Source: Mytilus trossulus (lineage: Eukaryota; Mollusca; Bivalvia; Mytilida; Mytilidae). Taken from it: 64,000 nt of DNA. Shown here piece after piece: positions 42,720-54,534 of the stretch. The translations under genes were made by a program, and so were the position numbers. Position 1 is the stretch's first letter, and each line of letters begins with the position of its first letter. The stretch spans positions 61,517,448 to 61,581,447 of the forward strand of contig NC_086383.1 in the NCBI RefSeq assembly GCF_036588685.1, read 5' to 3'. The notes under the pieces were generated by a model. The model ran no database searches. It was not told the DNA's origin and saw only the letters and a program-made list of their open reading frames with translations.

Positions 42720-44520
42720 TAGATAATAATTGATACTAACATATTATTCATTGTTATTCTCCATTTAATATATTTCAGACATTTTTTCCCTTATATTTTT
42801 AATTCTAATTTTCCATTCTTCTTTATTTGTATGCCCTCCCCCTATTTATTTTCTGTTACATTCATCCTTCTATAAAATCATATTTGATATTTTTCTGATA
42901 TATTTATTCTATGTTGAAATATGTGATGTTACAACACGTCACGAAAGAACTTTTCAATAGATAAAAATTGCACAACTATATTTTTTTTACTAAAAACAAG
43001 GCTTATGTCTGAAGCTATATCTATAGAAGAAAGTATTGATAAAAAAAGTTGCACAACTGTATAACATGTATAAATAGATGAATGACGTGGAACTTGCCAA
43101 GTTTATTCAATTATTATTAAAGCAGTGGAACAAATTACACAAAATAAAGCACTTTCATTGGTTCTTTTTTTGAAATTATTTTTTTTCATTGACATTTGTG
43201 TGTCAAACCTTAACATGCTTAAAGATTTGAAGTATTGAAGTATTATACTTAAAAAAAACATTAAATATTCCTTTCTCAATTTTAGGTATAATTTCATTCA
43301 AGATTTTGAAACTTATAATATGGATTTTTTTTGATAGAGTAGATCAAAAATTAAAACAATGAGCGCAGACGAGGTTCTTGTAAATTACAAGGGAAACACA
43401 TGCATAATTATATAATAAAACAGTTGTAAAACAAATTTGTTATTATTTTCAAACTAAACGAAAAGGCGTTATAGTTAAACACTAACTTGATAAGAAATTA
43501 TCTGATTATGCGTAAATACTATATTTTTTGCAATGTTATCCGTACATTTGCTCGTTTAAATAAAGAATGTCCATGTTGTAACTATATGACCCCCCCCCCC
43601 TTTTTCATCAACTGATAGCCATAAAGTATTTATTTTTGATAGCTTTTATTCAAATCGAGAAAAGATGACATAATTGTTACTATAAATCACAATAATATGT
43701 TAAAACATTAATAACCTATATTATAACTATAATATTTGAATAAGCATACATTTATATTTTGAAACGTTTACCTTAGCTTGTTAAAGGGTATCCCTAATAA
43801 TGAGTAATACTGTTTACATGTGTATATTATATATATATTTATTTTTAGAATTATCTAGAATAGTGATGATTCATCCAAAACGCCTCGTGATCAATTGATT
43901 ATTTTTAAACGTCTAACATATGATGTAAAAAGAGGCTGAATAGGTGGGGGAACGGGGATAAGACCCCTTTTTGACTCCATTTATTAATAAGTTTATTCAG
44001 ACTTTTTTTAAGTTCCCCTCCAAACGTTGCTAAGTTTGGGGTACGCCCTACACCCCCCTTTTTTATTTTTTTTAATCTTGGACACGCAAATGATCAATCT
44101 TATGTTATATTTATCCAATCACTTCTTTATTTGTCAATTATTTGGGAATTTTCTGTTAAATTATTACAAATATATTTAAAGATTTACTTATTAAACATGG
44201 TTCATTTGTGCCATTGAAATTATATTTAACTATTACCAATATACATTAAAAAAGGTATGCGTTTTTGTTAACATTTTGTTTAATGTTGATATGTGTAGTT
44301 TTTTTAAACGCTGAGGTAACAAAAAAAAATGAAACTAAAAATGATATATGAACCAACAGTCAAATTTCGCACATTAGCAATTATAGTGCCCCATATTTTG
44401 CCATATGCGATAAATGTCACCAAATCATAATTCTAACTTTAAGACAAACACATATTCTTTGAAATAAACATAGTTGCACAAACGCGTACATTCCTTTTGT
44501 TATTTTTATACGCACGTCAA
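42720..44520. other. Region upstream of IAP-a main exon, no recognised gene
   Basis: AT-rich sequence with a C-run near 43591-43600 and a C-rich block near 44050. It contains no repeat that I recognise. If the candidate exon at 46110 is real, this is intron. Confidence 0.4.
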
Positions 44521-44592
44521 AATTTTGACGGGACGTATTTATGGTATACAAATGTCCGGTGTCCGTCCGTCTGTCCGTCTGTCCGGCGTAAA

Positions 44593-45290
44593 CATGTCGC
44601 ACCGTAACTTGAGAACAACTTTTATGGCTTAAAACTTTAAACACTTCTTAGTTAAATTAATCTTAATATCTGTATACTTTTTGGTGATGATTCAAATTTG
44701 TATTTTTTAGTTATTGAGTATTTTGTAAAAAAGGGGGAGGGTTTTTTTACATGTCGCACCATATCTCACAAACGATTTATGATTATTGCTTAAAACTTTA
44801 CACATGTCTTTGTTATATTAATCTAATGATCTGTATACTTTTTGGTGATGATTCAAAATTTCATTTTTGAGTTATTGAGTATTTTGTAAAAAAGGGGGAG
44901 TTTTTTTTACATGTTGTGTCGTATCTCAAAAACAATTTATGATTATTGCTTAAAACTTTACACACTTCTTTGTTATATTAATCTAAAGATCTGTATACTT
45001 TTTGGTGATGATTTAAAAAACTTTATTTTGGAGTTATTGAGTATTTTATTAAACAGGGGAGGTATTTTTTACATGTCGCGCCGTATCTCCAAAATAATTT
45101 ATGATTATTGCTTAAAACTTTACACACTTCTTTGTTATATTAGTCTAAAGATCTGTATACTTTTTGGTTTTGATTCAAAATTTTATTTTATTGATATTTA
45201 GTTTTTTGTTAAAAAAACAGGGTTGGGGGTTTCACATGTCCCGCCGTGTCCTAAAAACAATATATGGTTATTGCTTAAAACTTTCTCAGA
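44593..45290. repeat. Tandem repeat, unit about 160 bp, 4.4 copies
   Basis: Units begin with CATGTCGCACCGTA or variants at about 44593, 44750, 44910, 45072 and 45235 (spacing 157-163). Each carries TTTATGATTATTGCTTAAAA, GATCTGTATACTTTTTGGTG and GAGTATTTTGTAAAAAAGGG. Flanks are GC-richer: ACGTCAAAATTTTGACGGGA with GTCCGTCCGTCTGTCCGTCT on the left, and CCGGACGTCGGGCGTATCAT on the right, suggesting the array is internal to a mobile element. The repetitive ORFs across it are not genes. Confidence 0.8.
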
Positions 45291-45401
45291 AACTATTTAT
45301 GATTATTGCATAAACTTCCACACCGGACGTCGGGCGTATCATGCGCTCATGGCGCAGCTGTTTTTTATTTTATTCATGCAGTTTATATGCCAAACAGAGG
45401 A

Positions 45402-45420
45402 CCCCCCCCCCCCCCCCCCA
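45402..45420. repeat. Poly-C tract
   Basis: About 17-19 consecutive C, followed by an A-rich stretch with repeated AAACAA. Length in the assembly is unreliable for such tracts. Confidence 0.8.
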
Positions 45421-46109
45421 AAAAAAGCAACCAAACAAACCAACAAAAAAACAACAACATCATTAATCTTTCCGTTTACACAGAGTTCGGAATCAAGATT
45501 AAAATTTCTTTTGAGGAAGTTTGCATTCACGCAGCCATTTAACTTTAGCCAAATCAAAAAATAAGATATCAAATATTGAAAGTTGCAAGTGAGAGCCCTC
45601 TGATCAAGAAAAGATGTAGCACGTTCGCCCCTCCAGTTTATAATAATAAATACTTAAATACAGAAAAAATCATGTAGCTTTCAATACACCTTTATATATC
45701 ATTTGATAATTTTGCTTAACGCACAGTAAGAAATATTCCAAAATGTCGTATATGACTTTTTCCCTTAAATTCTCTTTTTTCTCACAGAAATCGCCTTAAG
45801 TGGCGGAAGAAAATGTTTGATTTATAACCTAAAATATCGTCAATTTAGACCAATAAAACGTGGCCATTTGAAATAAGACATGTGACAAAATTGCCGATCT
45901 AAATAGTTTGTAAAGTTTGCTTCCTTAAAGTCGTATTAAACTTTTTAAAAAATATTGTAAAATGGCTTTGCAAATCAGAACTTTTAATTGTACCGAGAAT
46001 TGAACATTTCTTTTATTTCTGTGAAAATAAAGGTTAGTTCTTGTGTTATACAAATTGCAAATATTGAATTCAAAGCCATTTCACATACCTTAACAGTAAT
46101 TTTACAAAC

Positions 46110-46293
46110 CTGTTTGTGAGATTGATCTCTGTTGAAAATTGAGTAATTTACTACATTTTGGAAGCCCAGAGACAATAAATAGTTCATTGCTTATAGTTGT
46201 AAGCGTTGAAATGTTGTCAGTGGAAAATCTAGAAGGAATCGGAATAGGCAAGTTGCAACTTTTGTGTATATTACCATTGATTATTGCTTGCAT
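46110..46293 (-). CDS. Candidate first coding exon of IAP-a
   Basis: From ATG 46293 a 184-nt open stretch reaches a GTTTGT donor in phase 1. The next exon (acceptor at 42665) has its frame open upstream of MCCSDTS in exactly the phase needed, giving ...RSISQT-E-VSAIMCC. The encoded 61 residues (KSCNLPIPIPSRFSTDNIST and similar) have no recognised domain. The donor is weak and phase agreement has a one-in-three chance, so this is tentative. Confidence 0.3.
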
Positions 46294-47539
46294 ATGACAG
46301 CAAAGAAAGACCTTTAAACATACATGTAGCTACATTTGAAGAGTCAACATATATATTATGGCTGGTTTATAAGGCTAAGTATATATCCAAAGACAATTGT
46401 CTCAATTTTTTTCCCCAATATACAGGTATATAGAATTGTTTTCTGAGATCTGTTTCTATATTACAAACCAATCATAAGTTCGGGATAACTATTTTGAGCA
46501 ATTTTTACAGTTTTTTATAACTTATTTCCATATAGGGCATTAGTTTATATTAAATGTTAACGTACCTCTGACACTAAGTAACTGTCAATTGATATATGTC
46601 GATATAACCATTCAAGTATGTTGATCTCGATATTTATAGATAATACATTAATCTTTTTCTAAATTTCCTATCATAGGAATTCTATTTATAAATAGGTTTA
46701 CATGCTCCTACATGTATAGTTGTGTATTTACAATTAAAGGTGTTCTTTAAATGCTGACCTAATCAAATATGATCTGAAACCAAAACGGAGAAGTCCAAAT
46801 GTTAATTATTTATAAAAGTTAAATTATATTATGAGTGTTGTAATAATTATAAATTTTCAGGAAAAACATTTTAATTCTATGAACAATTAATTAATCAAAT
46901 GTTTTTATTTTCATTAATTTACAAGACTTTTAGTACTTTTCTATAAAAAATCAATTGCCTTTTCCGTTGTAGTTCACAACCACAAACCGCTACCGGCGCC
47001 CACTGCCCTCTCCAGACCTACCCTTTGTTTTGGATAAAAATTATCATAAAGAATTTGCACTATTGTTTGTAAGTAATATGTGAGAATTTCACATCCACGC
47101 AGTTCCAGAAATTAAAAGCCTATTCCTATAATACTAAATATTTAAAATTTACAGATTCGGGAGAGGCTGTAGATGTACTCAGAAACCCCTAATCCAGAGG
47201 TAAATGTGCACACATACATGTATGTAGTAGGAAAAACATGTTGAAAGAGGTAAGGTCGACGATTTCCACGCAGAAATTCATTTCCGTAGAAAATAGTTTT
47301 AAGACATTTCTCTTAATTTACAATTTCTTAAGCTTCATAAGTTTCTTAGCAATTTTGGTAATGTTTTATATAATAGATTTGCCGCGATATAGCCTTTTTG
47401 TGCTAATGCGGCGTAAAACAACCAACAATCATAGATTTGCAGTAATTAAAAGCATACCACAAAGACGCGTGTCCATATAAGATCAAAATTGGGTTTATAT
47501 ATTAGAGTATCTATTTCTATATAGATTATACCGTAGGTT

Positions 47540-47715
47540 TTCCCGTTTGAATAGTTTTACATTACTATTTTTTGGGAACCTTTATAGCTTGCTGTTTGGT
47601 GTGAGCCAAGGCTCCGTGTTGAAGGCTGTACCTTGACCTATAAGGGTTTACTTTTATAAATTGTTATTTGGGTGGAGAGTTGTCTCATTGGCATTCATAC
47701 CACATCTAATTCCTA
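47540..47715 (+). repeat. R1 repeat, copy e
   Basis: A fuller R1 copy: CCCGTTTGAATAGTTTTACA, CCTTTATAGCTTGCTGTTTG, GAAGGCTGTACCTTGACCTA, and the end GTTGTCTCATTGGCATTCAT ACCACATCT. Arm A at the homologous site lacks it. Confidence 0.65.
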
Positions 47716-48211
47716 TATCTATATCCTGAGCCAAAAGGTAAAAAAAAAAAAGGGTAAGACAATTAAGAAAAGGGAATAATGGATTTCGAAAATAAAAGAT
47801 AGAGAATATTAATGGGGTTCGAAAATAATAAAATAAGAGAATAATGGGGTTCGGAAATAAAAAAATTGAGAACAATGGTCAAAATAAATAGAGAATACAG
47901 AAAACTGTTATTTAAAATTATGGAATAAAGAAATGAATCACAAGCCAATAAAGACTTTATATATTGTTGCAAGACCGTTCGCCTCTTGGCGTCTTTTTTG
48001 TTTTGTCAGATTGCTGTCTCGTTTCTACTTTTGAACGTCATCAAGCACTGGACCAGCTTATTTCAAATAAAAAATGTAATTGACAAAAGCTTTCTAGGAA
48101 AATTACTGACAAATGCTTGATACCACTGATGCCAATTCAATTAGTTGGCATTTGCTTAACACACAGTGACAATATTTAAAGTGTAATTATTAAAATAAGA
48201 GAATTAAGTAC

Positions 48212-48368
48212 CAGAGGCGGATTTACAGGTTTTTTTTTCATGCCTCTCCCCCTTTTCTTGGAAAAGTTTGGTTAATTATATAGATAATCACTGAAGCTTG
48301 ACTGGAGTGGGTCCCCTCTTCGGCAGTCAATGGGCCCCCACTTATGAAAATTTCTGGATCCGCCACTG
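48212..48368. mobile_element. Foldback MITE (family F1), copy b
   Basis: 157-bp relative of 31099-31258: ends CAGAGGCGGATTTACAGG and CTGGATCCGCCACTG, middle with TATATAGATAATCACTGAAG. Flanked by the 5-bp repeat AGTAC (48207-48211 and 48369-48373). Arm A at about 35650 is uninterrupted. Confidence 0.8.
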
Positions 48369-49422
48369 AGTACGCAGTGACTGTGAAGTGTTTTTTTCCG
48401 GGAAATCAGGACTGAAATAGTTCGCTCGGAGAAAAAAAAAGAAACGATGAAATCTTAATCCCAACAGCTTAACTTGTTTTCAGACCCATACCCTCATATA
48501 TTGTTTTGTCCGAAGAACATAAGAACATAAAAAACATCAGTATCAAACTTTCCCTCTATTACTTGAATATTGCCTAGTTTCTTTAATTATTTTATGATTA
48601 AAAACATGTCTGTATGAGCCCCTGTCATAGTTGTAAGATACTTTTTCGAAAGTGTCCCAAGTTACTTTATGTCATAACTTTTATCGTATTTTACTGAATT
48701 ATTTACTAACGTATGATGCAAATTTCAAATTATCATTTGATTTCCTGATAAATATAGGCAATATTCGATCATGACTTTACGACTTCTCCTATGGTAGCGT
48801 TAACACAATAAATTTTAAGAGGAGCAAAAAGAAAAAGCTTATATATATATTCGTTATATCAAATATATAATTATGATAATGGAATGCTTCTTTTCTTGAG
48901 AATTTTTTGGGGGTGTCAGCGTTCATTGTGTGTACATCTAAAGAACTACTAGCGAAAATGCGATTCAGATACATTGACTTTTCAAACAGCTCTTACGCAC
49001 GTCTAGAAATACATAAGTATTTGTTTCTTAATTAAATAAATAACATAATCAATTAAAAAATCATGTCGTATATACTTTTCTTATATATGAGTTTTGTTTT
49101 TCTTTATCATGGTTGAATCACTTGATTATTACGAGCGAAGATGTCTGAATTGTCGGCATAACTCAACATTACTTAGGTATCAAATACATGTTTACATGAA
49201 AAATAGATAAGGTTTACTTATTGCACATTTGACTGGTTTTGACTCCTTTGACGGTTGAGATTTACCTGATTAATGGGAGATAATACACTGTCAATCTTTA
49301 CACTTGCATAACACGTACGTAAGAAAAGTGTGACTGATGTTAAACAATTAAACATCTCTATTTATAAGCATGAGGAAATGGTCAGAAGTATGATATGTAC
49401 ATGTACTTTTAGTTGTAAACCA

Positions 49423-49745
49423 TGGGGCCTGGTTTTCGAAAGTATCATAAGATGTACATGTATGTCATGCTCTTATTATTGTCATAAGTGAACATTATTT
49501 TCCATTATTTTAAATGATTAAAAATTGATAAACATAAAAATGAAAATGAAAAGTATGAGCTTATTAATTATTACCATTCTTAATATTTACGAATATATTT
49601 TTTTTCATTATAATGAACATGAAATTTTATTCAAAAAGGATTTGAAATATGAGTTGATAATTTGTTTGTAATATATAATCAATCTTCAACTTCGCTTTCA
49701 TAAGACATGTCTTAGTCATAAGATACTTTCGAGAACCAGGCCCCA
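49423..49745. mobile_element. MITE with about 27-bp terminal inverted repeats
   Basis: Left end TGGGGCCTGGTTTTCGAAAG then TATCATAAGA; right end TCTTATGA-type reverse complement TCATAAGATACTTTCGAGAA then CCAGGCCCCA. One or two mismatches over the first 27 bases. The interior is AT-rich with no ORF. No clear target-site duplication. Confidence 0.75.
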
Positions 49746-52700
49746 GCGTGTCGATTCGTGATTGAACATTTTTATAACTCTAAAGATTATTATTTCAGTT
49801 TGACTACGATTTAAGATAAGAATCACAAGATCTTACCGAAAGGTATCAGAAAAAATAATATTTGATAATGTCAGTCTCATATTTTTTTCATTTTTTGTCT
49901 GTAAATTGCAAATGATATTTGTTTGTCAAGCCTACTCTTATCAGAAAAATGAAAATTTCGAAGATTTAAAGGTATTGGTTGAGTCTTTCTGACACAATGT
50001 TGTATTCTGTGATTTCAATCGGTAGGAAAGGAGGACAGAATTGCTGATTCTACATGTCAAATGCAGACACAGATGTCAAATAAGTGATCAATTTGTATAT
50101 GAAGGAGTCTGTAACACTTCCGATAAGTTGATTCCAACTTTACCCTGGGACACTTTGATTGAAAAGTTTGTGCGTTAAACATTTTAAATAAACAACAACT
50201 CTCTGTCAATCTAAGGTGAAGCATGAAGCGCATATTCTTGGAAGATAGAATGAAGTTATCAGCTACATGTCAACCAAAGAACTTCATCATGAGAAAACCC
50301 CCATATCGTACAACCTAAATGTGCACTACACTTGCTTTGAGGAAATTGCGCATCTCCACCATGTTTACGTAATGATAAATAAGCAGCCTCTTTACTACAA
50401 CCTCTTTGTTCAAAAAGAGGATTATCTCGATTCGTTAAAAACACATGGGTAAATTTCGGCAGTTATATAGCTGCACTTTGGACGGGCTGTGTCCAACATT
50501 TCGTTTTTTTTCTTCTATTTTATACTAGTATATGTAAATTTATTTGTGCATACATGTTACACAGGTAAATGACCTAGTTTGTAATGCAGTTTGTTTACAA
50601 AACTTGAACTTGGGTAAGAGATTGTCGTATCATTTACATTTATTTGCATGTTTTATTTTCTTAACACAAAGTAAATCAGGTATATTAAAGGCAATAGACA
50701 AACTGATTATTTATACGTCAAATTAAAACGTTTTACTGGTAAGTCAAAACTCTGAAATCAGTAGCTTTTGTGATAAATATCATTGCCACCTAGAAACAGG
50801 ACAATTTTTTTAGTTCTCCCCCTTTTTTTTTTTTTACAAAATCCGTATTATTGTTTCTATTTTTGACAGTATTAGCGTTAATAGACAATATGGACCGTCG
50901 TCACGCGTCCTTTAACTTGTTAACTTTTCAGCTCTAACTTTTAGTCAGTATAAAAATCTGCTTTTCTGAAAATATTGGTCAAATTTTAACCAAACGTGGC
51001 AATACTCATTTTAAAAACAGTGTTCATTGGTTGAATTGATAGTGAATAGCAAAATACAAATTATTTGTGGTATTTGTATGATCATATAATACAGAAAAAG
51101 TGAAAATAGTTGAAATTTATAGAGAGAAAAAAGGATTTTGGAAAAAGGGGGAGGGCTGTCCTCTCCCAAAGTACCTTTGATAATACTTGAAAAAAGATTG
51201 CTTTATACTCATTTGATGTAAGTTTTTAATTAAAAAAATGACGATTGGTCTCAATCGAAATGCATAAATATTAGAAACAACTGACAAAATGAAATGAAAC
51301 GAAGAATACAAAGCACTTCACAGAAAAACTAGGGATTAAATTAAAATAAAAAACGACCCACAGTAAAATTTGAGGATGAACTAAGATTACCCTAAAGGAT
51401 AAGCGCAGTTCCTGTTTTACACGTGCTACTATTCGTGGTGTGTTTTCTAGTACACTGGTGTTAAGTCTCCTTAGCTGATGCCATAATCGAAAAATACAGT
51501 ATTGGATTGTAGCTACGGCAATTGGTCCGAGAACACAATTATTTCGTAGTGCATTTCTTTTAGAACATTAATGAAAATTAAAAAAATTCCACCTGCGCTT
51601 TCTCAAAGAAACTTTTACAGTGTGTTGTACTACTTTTGGGACAAATTATATCAAAGTTATAGAAACTTCATCGTCTCTAACTCAAAATGTGGACAATTGT
51701 ATGTTTAGGGCGTCTTGAAATCTTTTGACAGCTTCCGAAGTGCTAATTTTCAACCTTTTTCAGCTGGACCAAACCACTACTTTCCTTTAAAATTCTGGAC
51801 CCAAATTTTTTTTAAAGTGTAATTTCATCCCCCTACTTGCAATTTGAGGCATTAAAAATGGAGAAATTAATTTCGAAGGGGTATAAAAATTAATGGCAAG
51901 TAAACCACTGTCAACACTAGGGACTATATTTGTCAAATCAAATCAAGGGACGACAATGGTGGTCTCGGACCAATTGGATATATCAGTGGTCATCTGCAAC
52001 AACGATATTCCATAATGGTAAACCAACTAGTGACAGTGTCCATAAAACATTCTATGCATTTTTGCACCTACCCTTTTTCAGGGAAATACAAGCTCTGAAA
52101 TAGGATATCAATAAAGAGATCTACGTATATATACTCAATATAAAGGCGCTGCTAAAAAGTTGCTTGATATAAATGAAAAGTTAACAAATTGGGAATTTCA
52201 AATCAATCCTTTTGTCATATTTTTTTAACTGAACCAAATCGTCAATTTCTAAATATATCTATGCAAGTCAATATATCATACGAGGCAGACGTGCGGTGCA
52301 GTCCGGAGTATCCGCGCACCTAAGACTTATGAATTCACTTCATTCAACTGATAAAACCAATAATTGGATATTTTTGTGTGAACACATTCATAACATACTT
52401 TTATTTCATAAAATCTTCTGTTTGTATGGTTTTATCCTTTAGATTTTGTGTAATGTGTGTCCAAAATTAGGAAAACCCCTGTTCTGAGAGTTCCTCCAAT
52501 GTCCGGTGATTTCGCGCATGCCTTCCAAAAATAGCTTATTTGAAATAAAGGAACGATTTTATACTACGAAATATAGCTGAGTTTGTACCAAACACACTTC
52601 CAAGGATACAGAGCAAAACATATTTCAATCTGATATTAAATTGACTCAAATAAAACAAAAATAATCTGATGTTGTATTTTTTTTTTATGGAAATTAAATA

Positions 52701-53223
52701 TGGTAAATCACGGGATTGCAGTTATTAATTAATTCTTGAACTTATCAATTTTATGCTTTTTTATCCCTTCGGAAGGCTAAAAGGGTCCTAAAACAATAGC
52801 AAGAACGATTTTGTAAGTGTTACTGTGTTTATATGACGAAATCAACTAATGCGCGATATCACGGGCCGCGCGGACACCGGGGACTCCATTGTATATCTGT
52901 GGAATCCTTAAGTTTATTTCACTTTAGATATCAGCGTTCAAAAAAGTCATCATTTTTTTTTTTATTATTTCGTGAGATGATGCATCATTTATAAAGCGAA
53001 ACGTTTAGTTGAAGAATGATACTAGCTTCTTAATGTTCTTCATGAAAACCTCAATATGTATGGAGCCTGTATGTATCATAAGAATAAGTTGACAAGAAAA
53101 GGATCACGAAGTATTAAATATGAGACAAAAAAAACGAAAATATATAGACAATAAGGGTATATTTGTATTTTAAAAATGTAAAGTCAAGAACTGTTCAAAT
53201 TTTTGCTTGTAAAATATCTATAT
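49746..53223. other. Intergenic with one weak ORF and a possible element
   Basis: An ORF at 50267-50452 (+) has a plausible globular composition (HVYVMINKQPLYYNLFVQKE) but no family, promoter or splice evidence that I could defend. At about 52268-52910 two GC-rich edges, AGTCCGGAGTATCCGCGC and GCGCGGACACCGGGGACT, form an imperfect inverted pair with a related block (GTCCGGTGATTTCGCGC) between them, suggesting another foldback repeat. A degenerate R2 block lies near 52000-52160. Confidence 0.4.
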
Positions 53224-53233
53224 ACTAGTATAT

Positions 53234-53394
53234 GAGAGCCCAGGTGGTCGTGTGGTCTAGTGGGACGGCTGCAGTGCAGGCGATTTGGTGTCACGATATC
53301 ACAGTAGCATGGGTTCGAATCCCGGCGAGGGAAGAACCAAAAATTTGCGAAAGCAAATTTACAGATCTAACATTGTTGGGTTGATGTTTAAACG
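53234..53394 (+). mobile_element. tRNA-derived SINE, copy 3, with target-site duplication
   Basis: This is the best preserved of the three copies. The A box region TGGTCTAGTGGG and B box GGTTCGAATCC both match the tRNA consensus, with a variable-arm-like stretch between them. The 10-bp direct repeat ACTAGTATAT is found immediately before (53224-53233) and after (53395-53404) the element, as expected for a target-site duplication. The clean boxes and intact duplication suggest this is the youngest copy. Confidence 0.85.
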
Positions 53395-53404
53395 ACTAGT
53401 ATAT

Positions 53405-54313
53405 AAGTATATATAAGTATGAAACATGTGAATGCCTTACCCTAACTTTGTCGACGTATATCTTTGTTTCGCCAAACAGATTTCCAATAGAATTTTATAT
53501 ATATATGTATAATATGTCATTATATATCTGTTCCTATTGAAACAAATAATCTATGCCATTTATTCCGTGAGGAAAACATACTGTTATATTCATTTCAGTG
53601 GAAATATTTCGTTTTCCCATTTGGTACTTATCTTTATTATGAATGGGCTTCTATTTCTGGATACATGTAGCTTCGGTTAAATTAGCTTTGCCGACAATAT
53701 TATATGTAAATAAAGGCTCGTACACACATTAACTTCTAAAGAAAAATCGAACTATCTCGAAGTATGCTGAAATCAGTACCATTTTATTCATAAACACGTG
53801 TTAATGTGTTTGTAAATAGTATTATTTCCTTGTTTACAAAAATGTGTGGGAGTAATATTAGATCATATTATAGATGTATTTTTAAACCGTAAACATCATG
53901 TCGCAATATAATTTATATAAACTATTGATTAGATGATGACGATCCAATATGAATTAATGCGGAACATTAACATGATTAATAAGAACATTATTAGTTTAGT
54001 TCGAACCTGGTACAATGTGATATTGAAATATAAAGTAACGTTGTTTTCATCATACCGTTTGATTAGATTTTGTTCGCAATTAAAAGTATTTTCAGTTCTT
54101 CTACGCACAACTTTTCCAGTTTACAATATGATTTGCCACTGCTTCTTTTGTATCTTTTATTATATAGGGCTTTCCGCAGTCTAGTCCTACGTGTCCCACC
54201 TTCCCTTTTTTATTTGTCCAAAACTCCTTTCCTGTCTTTTTATTAAATGTCATCTTAGCTACGCCCCTCCCTAAAATCAAATGGTTACGCCCTTATTTTC
54301 ATTTCTTTTACAG
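53405..54313. other. Region upstream of the sulfotransferase start exon
   Basis: AT-rich. An acceptor (TTTCTTTTACAG, ending 54313) lies four bases before the start codon, so a non-coding first exon is expected upstream, but I could not place it. The 83-codon ORF at 53933 has no domain. Confidence 0.4.
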
Positions 54314-54317
54314 GATA

Positions 54318-54534
54318 ATGAGCTCAGACAGAAATGGTGAACTGTTTACTGTTCGGAGGTACCAGTATAAGAACGGTGACTTCGAAATCGATAATCCATG
54401 TGTGGACAAAATAGCACTACACCCCTTTATGACATTCTGGGGAGACAATTCACACATTGCCGAGAGATTACAAGCGATTCAGAATATGGCATTAAAAGAA
54501 GATAACATTTTAATAGCAGCTTATCCTAAATGTG
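54318..54534 (+). CDS. Sulfotransferase exon 1
   Basis: Starts ATG 54318 (MSSDRNGEL), ends TGT G before donor GTGAGG. Contains HPFMTFWGDN and the start of the PAPS loop, ILIAAYPKCG. Confidence 0.85.

Larger units (their letters stand above)
46745..49370. repeat. Large inverted duplication, arm B
   Basis: Reverse-complement counterpart of 30690-36838 without the two insertions found there. It carries its own insertions absent from arm A: an R1 copy (about 47540-47715) and an F1 foldback element (48212-48368). Arms A and B lie in opposite orientation on either side of the IAP-a gene. Confidence 0.8.

Noticed and set aside
44911-45564. Repetitive 96- and 113-codon ORFs
   Set aside because: They follow the 160-bp tandem array and a poly-C tract; frames differ between units.
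50267-50452. 61-codon plus-strand ORF with globular-looking composition
   Set aside because: No family, no supporting splice sites and no neighbouring coding exons; mentioned in the intergenic entry only.
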